A stretch of 64,000 nt of DNA from Ailanthus altissimus (GCA_946807835.1 OX327696.1:446501-510500), one strand, 5' to 3'; positions 34,757-46,881 are shown, counted from the first letter of the stretch. Numbers and translations are program-made. Notes: a model not told the origin generated them from the letters alone.

Positions 34757-37548
34757 TGACAGAAGCCGACCCAGAATCCTACAATGTGGACCTAGGTAGA
34801 CCCTGCCAGAGACCCCAACGGAATGCTTCTTAAAGTCCGCTATCAACCTTGGAAAATTCCATGAGGCGAACCCTAAAATTTCTCTTAATGTCTTTCTGAT
34901 ATATTTTCATAAACACAGAAAAATTTTAGTTTTTCTAAAAATTCTAGATTAAAACGAACAGAGTTTCCTCTGTTTTTCTAAAAATATATATTTCATAAAC
35001 CTGTAAAAAATACACTAAATATTTTTCACATCTCTCAGCTGCAAATGGGACCTCCTATTCCTTCCCAAATTCAATTAACACATACATTCTTGATCATACT
35101 CTAATAGACATCCATAATAGGAAAATCAATCATTTCAAAAAGGCATATATATATTGATTTTAGTTCCAAAATATGTTACGCATGCTATACAACGCAAAAC
35201 TAAATATGATACATGTATATGCACTAAATATATACATATAGCTCTGTACATGCACAGGAGATCGTCGTAGGGTTGGCCCACTATTGATCTGCAGGAGAAA
35301 CTGTAGGTGGTACGCTGCTGGCTGTACTTGGGGGGAAAAATAGAAACAAAAAAAATAAATTGTGAGTTGATAAACTCAACGAGTAGGTGTGAAATCTGAA
35401 TAATAGTGAAAACATACTGAAAATTTTAAAAAGTATTGAAAATTGTTCTAAATCATTTCTAAACCTTGAATACTGGTAAAACTCTATTAAGCAGTTTTCT
35501 TTATTTAAAATTTTTAAAACTTAATAGGCTATTACTAAAATCTGTAAACATTATTAACAAATATTTTATTTACTGGAAAAAGAACTACATATCTCATACA
35601 ATTGTCTAAAACTTCCGCTTGGTCTGTCTGAAAAGCACCAATGGCTACCCTAATGCTGGACCCACTCATCGACGTGGTCGATAAAATGAGTCAGTCACAA
35701 GGCAGTCTCCGCTAGCAACAATCACTGTGACCAATTTGATAAACTGATAAATCTGAAACATCTCACTATCTATGTGGTGGAATATACATCGCAGACATAT
35801 AGCGAGACAACACCCCATAGCATGAGCAACTCATAGACTCGACACCCCTTAGTTAGTAACACTCAACCCAATTGACTGACCTGCCCACTCATACGGAGTG
35901 TACCGGCTGGGTCTATACTATCCCCACAGGGATCTTAATCTAATAGCTGATAATTGATAAATTGGGTGCCACTGACCTTTAAAAATTGATAGTATCTAAA
36001 AAATATTTCTTAAAATTGATATGTAAATTTCTAAAATCTATTTCTTACTGCTGAAAAATAAATCTCTAAACTGTTGAAAATACTGAACTGTAATTCTAAA
36101 ATTTTGTGATATTTTTAAATGATAAATTTTTAATTCTCATTATAACAAAAAAAAAATCAAATAAAATATTACTATGCTTTTCACAATTCTTAAAAATTAC
36201 GTAACTTGAGTAAATTATCTAAAACAACAATATTTAAATTAGAAAGCATATAAATACTAATAATTTAAAATAAACTATATTTAATTTTTTTTAATTGCTT
36301 TCCCACTCACCAATTGTCCTACGCTAAAGTTTCTTTTTCAGGCTTATCCTTTCACCGATTTTGACCTTCAGCACCTATAAAGCATAAATTACGCTTTGGT
36401 CCTGCTAAAATGGCAAAATTACCAAACTACCCCTAGTGTACATTTTTAGCCACCACCAAAATTCCTTTCTAAATTTATAATTTTTACCTCCAACAATCTC
36501 AATTTATGCACAAACTACCATTTTTGTCAAAGGGATCCATAATCCCTTATAATTTTCTTTGGACATAATTACCCCTAATCTTTGTCATAAATGACCATTA
36601 TGTCCCATATCCTAACTTTGATTTCCACCCATCAAAACTCATCTTAAGGGTCCCAGAATTCATTTCTAACCCTCAATTTTAGCTAATTGCACTTGTACCA
36701 CTAAAAACTCCCAAAATGGCCAAAATGACTCAAATGAGATTTTTACCATTTTTTAAATTTCTTCTTTCCTATGGTCTTATCTACTCCCCAAATTCATTAC
36801 AATGTCCTAAATTTATTCAATTGAAGTCTAATTATACAAAAACCCTAATTTACTATTCTAGGGTTTGAAATTCTCACCTTTTAAAGCTAATTTACCCTTA
36901 ATCCACCCTTGAATCCTGCTTAGTCACTTTGAAACAACTTGAATTTGCTATGAATTCCTTGATTTGGCTTAGAAATTTCATGGGTATCACGGTTCACCTC
37001 CTTCCCCTCTTCATTTTTGAAATTCTCTCTCTCTCTCTTTTACTTTTTTTTTTCCTTAACAATTCTTTGAAATAAAACACTTGGCCTTTATATATATACC
37101 CAAAAATTGCATAATGGCTCTCCAAGAAATGCCTAATTGCTACTTAGTCCTCCAATTAAAAAGTCTTTGATTGATGGCCAATAATTTAAAAAATATTACT
37201 AATAATTAATAAAATATAATATAATACACTAATATATGCAATTGTTCTAATTTGATTGATCCTTATCCAACAAAAATAGCTTACTTTGGGTGTGATGCTT
37301 ACACCAAAAATTATTGGTACAAATATTGAACTTTCACTACTTAGTCAACCGAAAAAATTTCAAAAATATTCGGTGAGCACCCAACGCCCAAATTGACTAT
37401 GAAATTACCCAATTAGGTCTATTACGACTTACATAAATACTTTAAAAAATGTTTTGAGAATGGTCAAAATCTGAAATTTCTACAATTCCTTAATTATCAA
37501 ATACCGGAATTCTAGGTATCTGACTATTCATAGGAATTGGGCATTACA
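34757..37548 (-). repeat. 5' LTR of the gypsy (2792 bp)
   Basis: TGACAGAAGCC...GGGCATTACA. It is the more complete LTR copy. The minus strand has TATATATA near 37089-37103 (a likely promoter) with a TC-rich leader at 37020-37050. Confidence 0.9.
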
Positions 37549-37553
37549 ACTTC

Positions 37554-38570
37554 ACTCAAATCCTCATTTAAGAATACATTGTTAACATCTAATTATTTCA
37601 ATTTCCAACCTTTAGATACTGCCAAGATTAGTATAACTCTAATTGTACTTGTTTTCACCACTGGGTTAAATGTTTTAGTGTAGTCTATACCAAGGGTTTG
37701 ATGAAAACCCTTGGCTACTGACCTTGCTTTATATCTGGCAATGCTTTTATATGGATGCCTCTTTATTCTGAAAACTCATTTATGCCCTACTATTTTCTAA
37801 TTCTTATCTCAGGGAACCGAAGTCCAAGTGTTGTTCTTGAGTAGAGCTTCAAATTCTTCAGCCATAATGTTTTCTATTCTGTTATTATCAAGACAAGTGC
37901 TACTGTTTCTAGTATTATATCTGCTCTAGTGGTTAGAGATACAATATATATTTTTAGTTTATAAATCCCATTTTTGGATCTTGTTATCATGGGATGGACA
38001 TTCTCAACTTGGTTTTGAACTATATTTATTGATGTGTCATTTGGTGAAGTGTTTAGAATATTGTGGTTCTAGTTTGCATTAGAATGTAAGTAAGTGTTGT
38101 GATCATTATCAGGTTGTAAAGGGTTTAGGTTTGAAAGATTAAGAATGGTATTACTATTAAGGTGGTATTGAGAACTATAAAATTGTTGAGTGTCATTGTA
38201 GTTATTGGTTTCATGAATTGGGGTATAATTTGACATGTTGTTACTGTTAAACATAACTGTAGGTACTATATATATGTATATAGGAAACAATGTGGAATGA
38301 GAATAAGCTTCAGTTAATGTTTATAAACTCACATGAAAGAAATGTATTTGAAGAGAGCGATCAGAAAGAATGATCATTGTCAAAAGAAAAATCAACTTCA
38401 TCAAAATCTACATGCCTATAAATGAATATTTTGCCTCTAGAGTTCATGCACTTGTAGCCTTTGTGCTGATAACTATATCCTAAGAATTCACACTTTTCAC
38501 TATGGTAGTTTAGCTTGTGCTTTTTGAAAGGGTCATAAGTAAAGAAAACATGAACATCCAAAAGATCTTA
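37554..38570 (-). pseudogene. copia RT N-terminal part and linker (CNL copia)
   Basis: Reading right to left, the integrase C-terminal motif GYKCMNSRGKIFI lies in the open frame 38361-38561. An Asn-rich linker follows (38069-38290). The first half of reverse transcriptase is at 37554-37900, with ARYKARSVAKGFHQ, YTKTFNPVVK and LDVNNVFLN-like motifs (usual LDVNNAFL). It ends at the gypsy target duplication at 37549-37553. Several stops interrupt it. The remaining reverse transcriptase is at 26446-25930. Confidence 0.85.
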
Positions 38571-38587
38571 TGAATGAGTAATCTAGT

Positions 38588-39810
38588 TTGTGTTTGAAAA
38601 GGATTTCAAAGGGTGATTTGAAATCTAAGATTGATAATGGCATTCTATTTAGAAAAAACACGGTAGTAGAGAAGGCTTCCTACAAAACATGTAATGGCAT
38701 TTTGCTTTGTGCTAAGAGGCTCAATCTTGTTTCTGTGACATGCCTGTGTTTCCTCTCTACCCTTCTATTTTGATAGTATGTGTAAGGACAAGCAAATATG
38801 TGTTCTATTCCTTGTTTTGTAAGTGTTTTGGTTAATTTTTGAAATTCACCACTTTTGTTAGTTTGGACTATCTTGATTTTCTTATTCAAGAATATCTCAA
38901 CATGTTTTTAGAAGTGTTAAAAAACTTATGTCGCTTGTGATTTAAGGGATAAAGGATATAACTAGACAAATCTTGTGTAGTTATTAAGAAAACTAACATA
39001 ATATTTATAGTTATTTCTTGAACTTACTAGAACTGGTCCCTAAACATTAGAATGAATTAATTCCAAGGCATCTTCTGTTATAGTCTTGGATAAACCAAAA
39101 TGATGAAGATGATTTTTCTCTAACTGACGGGCATTATAGAGTTTTAGAAAATCTATTTTATTCATATTGACATGTTTATTACAAGAGGAAACTATCTGCT
39201 TAAGTACCTTAAGGTTTGGGTGACCAAATGTATTGTGCAACACTATAGTAGATATTTTTTGCAAGGTTACAATTGAAAGTTTGTAAACTTGAGATCTTAT
39301 CTTTGTTTAGTTCTAAAACATTTTTACACTTGACTACATTATAGCATATATTATTTATATCATATTGTGCAAAGAGGGTCAAGGCTGAAGTGGGTAAAGA
39401 GCTGAGATTTGCAGAAGAGTTACAACGTCTTCGGACTGAACTGCATAGCTAGTATAGACCTCCTTTAGCAACCCTTTGAAGCAAAAGCTTCCCTTTTATG
39501 TCCTTAATAACACACAAGTCACTTCTAAATTTAACTTTCAGGTCATTTTCAAAAGTTAATTTGGATATACTGATTAAGTTTTTGGTCATGAAAGGAACAT
39601 GTAAAACTTTGGTCAACACTAATTGTTTTTTCTTATCAAGTGTGTGCAAACAACAAGTTCCTATGTGTTCAATTTTTAGTGCATTACCATTGCCAATAAG
39701 TAATTTTTCATTGCCTTTAAAGATGAGTTTTGAAGTCAAGTTACTTGCACTGATGGAGACATAATTGGTTGCTCCACTATCAAGTACCAGGCATGATCTT
39801 CACCTTCCTC
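38588..39810 (-). pseudogene. copia protease and integrase (CNL copia)
   Basis: The protease active site (VLDSGATNYVS) lies near 39760-39795 and its domain continues in the open frame 39449-39739 (VLHVPFMTKNLISISKL). The GAG-pre-integrase zinc finger follows at 39040-39264 (HNTFGHPNLKVLK, LELIHSNV, where Asn replaces the usual first catalytic Asp). The integrase core resumes at 38680-38889 (VQTNKSGEFQ, where TNK replaces the usual TDN/G). Two integrase catalytic acids therefore look lost in addition to stops. Confidence 0.85.
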
Positions 39811-39857
39811 TTGAGCTGGTGCTGGTGCAACTACATAGGCTTCAACTTATTAGTTTC

Positions 39858-40423
39858 CATTTCCTTGACTAAGTGGTTCAAACTCTTCATTAAATTGATT
39901 CCAACTACATACCCCTAGTGCACTATTTCTTGCCTTGAAACAAATTTGGCATATCACTTTGGTTTTTTCTTTGCCTTGATATTCTGCTTGCCTTTTCCTC
40001 TGCCACTATTTTGATTGTTGTAATTGTTATTTCCATAGAAAATTTTATTTACTACATTACCTCCTCAGTTTTTCCATTGAAAATGCCTTTGTTCTTCTAC
40101 CTGAAGTTTGATTGTACAAGGTGTGTACTGGCGTATCCACCATTTCCTTGACTAAGTGGTTCAAACTCTTCATTAAATTAATTCTAACTACATACCCCTA
40201 GTGCACTATTTCTTACCTTGAAACAAATTTGGCATATCACTTTGGTTTTTTCTTTGCCTTGATATTCTGTTTGCCTTTTCCTCTGCCACTATTTTGATTG
40301 TTGTAATTGTTATTTCCATAGAAAATTTTATTTACTACATTACCTCCTCAGTTTTTCTATTGAAAACGCCTTTGTTCTTCTACCTAAAGTTTGATTGTGC
40401 AAGGTGTGTACTGGTGTATCCAC
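39858..40423. repeat. Perfectly adjacent 283-bp tandem duplication in copia gag
   Basis: 39858-40140 and 40141-40423 are near-identical head-to-tail copies, with about ten differences by eye. The unit spans the Gag tail and the zinc-knuckle coding region on the minus strand. The small divergence means it arose well after the element's own decay had begun. Confidence 0.9.
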
Positions 40424-41060
40424 CATTGGATAAGTTAGTTAACTCAACTCTACTTTCATGACTCAACAGAATAATATATATTTTTGCTAGGCTTAATTCA
40501 TTAGATTTGGCTGAGACCAAAACTGCAACATGATCATATTCTAATCCCAAACCTACAAGCAAGCAAGTCACTAGATCCTTTTCTAGTACTAGCATTCCTG
40601 CCATAGCCAGATTGTCAGCTATAGTCTTTAGCTTGACATAATAGTCATTAACAAACATAGATCCTTTTCTATGAGTTCGCAATTGTGCTCTGAGTTGAGC
40701 TAGCTTGGCAACTGATTGACTACCAAACATATTTTCCAGCTACTTCTAAATCTCATAAGCAAACATACAATTAATCACTGAACTTAGCACATTTTCACTA
40801 ATCAACGAATACAACCAGCTCATTAGCAAGGCATCCTGCCTTCTCCAGATCTGACACTTAAGAGTGACACTGACTTGGCTCGATGAATCCATATTGGAAT
40901 GTGCAACAAATTGAACAGGACATGGTCTTGCTCCAGTCAATAAATCTTCAAGATCGTTTTCTATAGTTGATGCTAAAACTTGTGATTTCCACAACAAAAA
41001 ATTGTTGTGATCAAGCTTTAATGAAGTTGAAAGATTAAGAGAACTTGACTAACCGATTGC
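40380..41060 (-). pseudogene. copia gag (UBN2-type) of the CNL copia
   Basis: Open frames at 40746-40997 (LLWKSQVLAST, WRRQDALLMSWLYSLISENVLSS) and 40380-40730 (FGSQSVAKLAQLRAQL, SVNDYY-like, LLVGLGLEYD) give a nearly full copia Gag. They are separated by one stop at 40745. The zinc-knuckle region to the left is duplicated (39858-40423). The likely start is near 41130, close to the primer site. Confidence 0.87.
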
Positions 41061-41136
41061 TATGTTACTAAATTGAGAACCTAACATTGAGGAGCCAATA
41101 TGATTACGGTTCTGTGATGTGGTGTTGGCCATTGTT

Positions 41137-41148
41137 GCTCTCATGCCA
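41137..41148 (-). other. Primer-binding site of the CNL copia
   Basis: The minus strand reads TGGCATGAGAGC, two mismatches from the tRNA-Met site, directly adjoining the LTR. Confidence 0.78.
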
Positions 41149-41479
41149 AGTGAGAAAAACTGATTTTGTAGTTTTTCCGAGAAAGTGGCAGAAACTTAAA
41201 AACAGAAAAAAGAGAATAAAGCAAAGCAATTTGTGAAATATTTCTATGTATTTGTTATATATTCTTTTGAGATGCACACAATACTAGTAATTATACTAGT
41301 TTAAGCTAATTGATTTAATCAAGAGAGAGTTGAAACAGAAATATTGCCAGCTGATGCAATTTGTTACAACAAACAGAAGTTTAGGTGGGAAAATTTGTTA
41401 TGCAAGCTAACCAATAAATACAAACTTTGTTTCCACATCAGCAAACTATTAGTTATCAGTTGAATCATCCTTCCTTTCA
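41149..41479 (-). repeat. 5' LTR of the CNL copia (331 bp)
   Basis: It matches 24947-25272 with scattered substitutions and five extra bases (GCAAA region) near 41441. It is followed by the ACCTG duplication and the resumed CNL leucine-rich repeats. Confidence 0.88.
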
Positions 41480-42628
41480 ACCTGAATCTCTTAAGTCCCT
41501 CCGAATTCAAGAGTGTCCACAGTTAGTTTCAATAGCAGAGAGCTTTTATCATTACAAGTCTCTTGCTAATATTATGATTCCTCATTGTGAAAGTCTCAAA
41601 TCCTTTTCCGAAGGCCTACAAACTCTTAGCAGTCTTCGTAAGATTGATGTATCAAATTGCAACAGTTTTGCATCTTTCACCTGTTTGTCATCAACACTCA
41701 CGCATCTTTCAACTAGGGATTGTGCATCGCTCCCTACATTATCATCATGTGGCCAGTTACCTTCAGCTCTCACAAGTTTTCTGATTGAGAATTGCTCAAA
41801 GCTCACAACTTTATTATCAAGAGGCCAATTACCTGAATCTCTTCAATCCCTCCAAATTCAAGGGTGTCCACAGTTAGTATCAATTGCAGAGAGCTTTCAT
41901 CATTACAGATCTCCTGCTGATATTGTGATCCAACAGTGTGAAAATCTCAGATCCTTTCCCCAAGGCTTGCATACTCTTAGCAGTCTTTGTCATGTTGAAT
42001 ATCAAATTACCCCAGTTTTGTTTCTTTCCCGGAAGGCGGCTTCCTGACACTAATTTAACAGTTTCAATCTGTTACTGTGAGAATCTAAGAGCCTTACCTA
42101 AACGCATGCACAGCCTCAGCTCTCTGCAAACATTATACATAAGCAATTGTCCAAGTATCGCGTTCTTTCCTGTAGAGGGTTTTCCCACCAGCTTAATATC
42201 ACTTACAATTGAGAATCTCAGTTTTCCACTACTTGACTTGAGGCTTGCACAAACTCATCTTTCTCAAAGAACTGAAAATTTGTGAATGCCCGGATGCAGA
42301 GTCTTTTCCCTTGGAGGAGATGGGAGTGATATTGCCCACCTCTTTATCTCGCTTGACTATTGAGAGGATTTCAAAATTGAGATAATTATCTTCCAAGAGT
42401 TTTCAGACCCTTACCTCTCTTGAACTTTTTTTCTCTCTATGATTGTCCAAATCTCACATCCTTGCCAAGCTTGCCAACCTCTCTCTTGGAAATGCATATT
42501 AAAGATTGTCCTTGATGAAAAAGCATTGCAGAAGGGACAAAGAACAAGAGTGGTCCAAGATAGCCAATATCCCTTGTGTTATGATTGATACGAAATATAT
42601 TTACGATCCATGGGAGGAAGAACAATGA
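41480..42628 (+). pseudogene. CNL resistance gene, part 2 (LRR and C-terminus)
   Basis: This continues the CNL split at 24946. Open leucine-rich repeats run to 42047 (ESLKSLRIQECPQLVSIAES...). They include a 117-codon tandem duplication: ACCTGAATCTCTT at 41480 recurs at 41831, with the same order of repeats. After 42047 the frame shifts repeatedly (AESFPLEEMG, SRLTIERIS). The C-terminus is recognisable as KKHCRRDKEQEWSKIANIPC and KYIYDPWEEEQ, ending with TGA at 42626-42628. This terminal block is typical of rosid CNLs and confirms that the gene end is present. An upstream half-copy of the same repeat unit lies at 24840-24946. Confidence 0.9.
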
Positions 42629-43426
42629 CAACAAGCTCCATTTGACCTTGAATATGAAGAAAGAGAAGCAACTTCATCTGCCCTTATACTAAAATCTCAG
42701 GTCTGTCAATTTTTAGCCCCCTCTATCTAATCCTAGTCTTGGGTACGGAGTCCTCTGCCTCAAAATCATAAGTGTCACTAACTTATGCCCAATTCAATTT
42801 ATCAGATGATCCGCAAATGTCAATATCTCAATTTATCCAACTTCCAACAAGAGGCTCACATTGGTGTACAAGATTTTGAAGTCAGGTGACTAATATTTAT
42901 TACTTTGCATCAGAAACTTAGCAGCTAGTTGCTTTCGAAGTTCACTGTTGGAATCACAGAAAAGATTGTTAATTGTCTGCATTATTTGTAAGAAAATGAC
43001 CATGGTAGCACGAAAGTGGGATTGGAGGTCAGGTAACAAAAAATTGCTTCATTTCATTTTGTGTTTATGTAAGTTTCAGTAATTTCCTTAAGTTTCAGTA
43101 GTTTCAGTAAGTAAGAATAAAAACTTTCTATTTATTCTTACTTCTGTTTTCATTTTTTTTTTTCTTTAAAAAAGTTCCCTTTTTTTTTCGAATTCAGTGG
43201 GAAATTCATTTAACTGAAAGCATTAGTTGATGTCAATTGTTACCAAGAGAAAAAAGAAAAAAAAATTGTTCAATGTCCGTGCACTGTAATGTAAAACAGC
43301 AAATATTCCTGACTTCGCTTTTGTTTAGATACTTGTAGGTAAAACCTAATGTTGGTGTTGCCCTCCACATTTTAAAATTATTATTATTAACTCTTTTTTT
43401 TTTTAGTGTTACAACACACACACTTA
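42629..43426. other. CNL 3' flank, no further gene seen
   Basis: Probable 3' untranslated and flanking DNA with short homopolymer runs. No recognisable coding sequence. Confidence 0.5.
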
Positions 43427-43566
43427 TAAACCGCCAACATGCAGAATCAAATCTCTAACCTAGGTGAGCATCACAAGAGAGGCTGTCCAACACAACTACA
43501 AACCGCCAATATGTGAAATCAAATCTTTGATCTGGATGAGCATCACAAGAGGGGCTGCCAATTGGG
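43427..43566. repeat. Two tandem copies of a ~72-bp unit
   Basis: AAACCGCCAA.ATG...GAGCATCACAAGAG.GGCTG occurs at 43428 and again at 43500, about 80-85% alike. It is non-coding, of unknown origin. Confidence 0.8.
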
Positions 43567-43850
43567 CTAGCATCCTCTGCTCTATTATTATTAACTTGAG
43601 GAGGGAGAAATTGAATTTGAAATTTTATTTCAGTGGAAAAATTCATTGTAAATTGTTTATTAGTGGGCCATTTAAACAACTACTCAAAATTACTTTTAAT
43701 ATTCTTACTGTTTATAAAATATAAATAGATAGAATATCGTAAAATCATAATAAAATAACTAATATACTCTTATTTATATTTTTTAATTTTGATATTTTTT
43801 TTCTTTTTTATTTGAATATTAAAATAAAAATAATTTACAAAACATTTGTT

Positions 43851-44043
43851 AGAGTAATACTAGACATCTCAAATTTTTATTTAAATTATATTTTAAAAAT
43901 GATGTGTTAAATAAATATTGAATGGTAAAATAGTATAAATTTTAAAATCATTTATTATACTCAATGTTTGTTTGATATATTATTTTTGAGATATAATTTA
44001 AAATAAAATTTGGAATAAAATTTTGGAATGCCTACATTACTCT
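43851..44043. mobile_element. 193-bp MITE, hAT-like
   Basis: The terminal inverted repeats start AGAGTAAT (left AGAGTAATACTAG; right, reversed, AGAGTAATGTAGG) and most of the element folds back on itself. The duplication ATTTGTT lies at 43844-43850 and 44044-44050. A 7-8-bp duplication fits hAT-type non-autonomous elements. No coding capacity. Confidence 0.78.
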
Positions 44044-44050
44044 ATTTGTT

Positions 44051-45081
44051 ATTTTTTTTTTTAACTGTTATTTAAAATTTTTATTTTAAATATTTTAATC
44101 TTAGTAGAAATTAACAATAAAAATAAAATTTTAAATAAATGCTACCCACATTTTAAAATTAACTTCTAATACTCTTACTGTTTATAAAATATAAAATATA
44201 ATCAGATATAATGATTAAGGGTGTATTATATATTTTTCAAATATATTCCATTCACTTAAATATAATTTTGTAAATAATAGAGATATTGGTGGCTAACTTC
44301 GAAATGTTAGAGACAACAGTGTTATTACATCTTGCCTCAAAATTATCCATAAAAATAACTTAAATAAAAAGACCTAGCCATGACATGATAAAACTAAATC
44401 TATGTCCATACAAAATTTTAAATTAAATTAAAAGAAAAAAAGATCTCCCAATTGTATGATGGACCAGTTGAGGCCTTACGTAAGTCTGCACAAACTTAAT
44501 TTTATTCGGATCGGCGCAAATATAAAATTGAGCTACTTAAGTTTATTTATTATTATTCTTTGTGAGAACAATATTTTAAAATTAATACTTCGGATTTTTT
44601 TTTTGGTCTACCAAACATCTTTTAATTTTTTCACTACTTAATCCAATTTTATTTGTTATAATCTTCATGATAATGAAAAATTACAGAAAGAAATGCTGAA
44701 CATCTAGTTTCATGTTGGAGAATTTTGAATTAGATATGATCTTTATATGCATAAAAGTTCACAATAAAAAAAAAAGGAACCGATATTTTAGTTATTATAT
44801 CATTTATATAAATTATTCTTGGACAGAACGAGCGAATATTATTAAATAATATAAAATTTAGGGATGTAATAAACCTTACCCATTAAAAAGATGCATAAAG
44901 TCTAACCGCAGCCTATTCATACAAGGAGAATCGTGAACAGAAACATTAAATAATCTATAACAAAGAGTTCACTGGTCAAGCAAAGTGTGCCAATTGAACC
45001 AATTCAATAAATTTGACTTCTTTAATAATTTGATCACAACCAGCCATAATTTGTTTTTTCTTTTACAAACTCAAAACACGA
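44051..45081. other. AT-rich spacer, nothing recognised
   Basis: A TCTTACTGTTTATAAAATATAAA sequence (44177-44199) repeats one at 43703-43725. Otherwise no gene or element was seen. Confidence 0.45.
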
Positions 45082-46849
45082 GGGAAAATTTGCAGAAATA
45101 ACTAAATTTGAAGGGACTTAATTTTATTAGTCATTATTTTAATTTTTTAATTTTTTCACTCAAATAAATCACTTTTAAACAAAAATATCATTTTCACTAT
45201 TTAAACAGTACCTGTTACAATAAACAATACTTGTTACAGTAATTTTTTCAAACTAAATTTAATTTTATAGCTAATTTACTTATAATTTTATTTTACTTAA
45301 AACTATATTTATTCAAATTTAAATTTGTATTTATTTATTAAAATTATATTTATTTTATTTATAAAATTTAATTTGTTATTACAAAATTTAAATAAATATG
45401 TAGTTAAATTAAACTAAATAAATAATATAATCAATTTAAATAATTAAAAAGTAATATAACTAAATAAAATTAATTTAAATTTAATATACTAACTTTTTAA
45501 TAAATAATATAAATTAATTATATAAAATAAAAAATACTTATTATATATAAATTACTTAATTATATATAATAAAATATATATTAAAATTAACTAAAATATT
45601 TATTTATATAATTATATGAAATAATAATTAATTTAATTATAATTTAAATAAAAAATAATTATATTAATATTTTTTCTAAAAAATAATGGGGGGTAGGATA
45701 TTTGAGTGCGATAGGATTCTATCGTGCTTAAATTTGGGCGTGATAGAATTCTATTGTGCCCATATTTGAGCGCAATACAAATTTTATTATATATTTTAAT
45801 TTATTTTGATTCAATATTTTAATTTATTTTATATTTTATAAGTTTATTTTTTTAAATATGAATGATTAATTTATATTATTCATAAATAAATTAAATATAT
45901 TAATTTAATTTTTATTTGTTTTATTTAATTATCAATAAATATAGGTTTAATTAAAAATACAAATTAAGTTTGTATTTGTTTATGAAAATTAATTTTTAAT
46001 TAATTAATTATTTAATTTAATTTAACTAAAATAATTATATTATTTATGTAAAATTTATAGTAATATAATTAAAATAAATAAATAAATATAATTTTAATAA
46101 AAAATATTTATTTCAAATAAAAAAGTAACCATAGGGGTGTATTATTAACTGTAGATGTACTATTTACTATAGCTAATATTATGTATAAAAACTATCAATG
46201 GGCGTGATAAAAACATATCATGCCTTATCGCGCCATATATGAGTGCAATAAAAATCTATCGCATCAACACATGACTATGATAAAAAATATAGACTTTTTT
46301 TAATTTTATTATTTATTATAATAATTTTATTTTATTTTTACTTATTATTTTTTATGGTAAATATTACATATTTTTTATTAGTATTTTATTTATTTTATAT
46401 AATTATTTTATATTATTTATTAAAAAAAATTTATTAAAATTATATTTATTTTATTTAATTATATTATTTGTTAATTATTTAAATTGATTATTTATTTAGT
46501 TTAGTTTAACTACATATTTATTTAATTTTTATAATAATGCAATTAAATTAAATAATTAACAAATAATATAATCAAATAATAATTATAATAAATAAATATA
46601 ATTTAAATTTGGAATAAATATAATTTTAAGTAAAATAAAATTATGAATAAATTAATTATAAAATTAAATTAAATTTATAGCAGGTACTATTATTGTAGCG
46701 GGCACTATTTATTGAAGCGGATACTGTTTACACAGTAAAAAAATATTTTGAACCAAAAGTGATTTGTTTGGTTAAAAAATTTAAAAAATTAAAATAGTAA
46801 CTAAGAAGATTAAAACCCCCTCAATTTTAACTATTTTGAAAAATTACCC
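45082..46849. mobile_element. 1.77-kb long-inverted-repeat (foldback/MULE-like) element
   Basis: The left arm starts GGGAAAATTTGCAG and the right arm, reversed, starts GGGTAATTTTTC. The arms stay collinear for about 600 bases or more (45082-45780 against 46190-46849), including AAATCACTTTT, AACAGTA and long AT-rich blocks. The arms carry GC-containing palindromes centred near 45718 and 45748 (GCGATAG...CTATCG, TGATAGAATTCTATTG) and decayed partners at 46200-46265. GGG/CCC ends suggest a Mutator-like non-autonomous element, but no 9-bp target duplication is visible. No transposase. Confidence 0.75.
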
Positions 46850-46881
46850 AGCATAAGTGAACATAGTCAATATTTTAAAAT

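Larger units (their letters stand above)
26452..37548 (-). mobile_element. Ty3/gypsy chromovirus (Tekay/Del-like), 11.1 kb, nested in copia
   Basis: LTRs are 26452-29966 and 34757-37548, both TGACAGAA...ATTACA. The target duplication ACTTC lies at 26447-26451 and 37549-37553, within the copia reverse transcriptase. The tRNA-Met-like primer site TGGTAGCAGAGC is on the minus strand at 34742-34753, so the element reads right to left. It has gag, protease, reverse transcriptase, RNase H, integrase and a decayed chromodomain. LTRs near 2.8 kb with a chromodomain fit the Tekay/Del lineage (inference). Stops break every gene. Confidence 0.94.
24947..41479 (-). mobile_element. Ty1/copia element inserted in the CNL, carrying a nested gypsy
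   Basis: LTRs are 24947-25272 and 41149-41479. The host sequence is duplicated as ACCTG at 24942-24946 and 41480-41484. The primer site is at 41137-41148 and the polypurine tract at 25273-25287, so the element reads right to left. Gag, protease, integrase and reverse transcriptase occupy 41100-37554, then an 11.1-kb gypsy interrupts, and reverse transcriptase/RNase H resume at 26446-25425. The two LTRs differ at roughly two dozen of ~320 aligned bases plus a 5-base indel (counted by eye). Without the gypsy it would be about 5.4 kb, normal for copia. Confidence 0.94.

Noticed and set aside
43424..43566. Tandem ~72-bp units considered as a CRISPR-like or satellite array
   Set aside because: Only two diverged copies and a plant genomic context.
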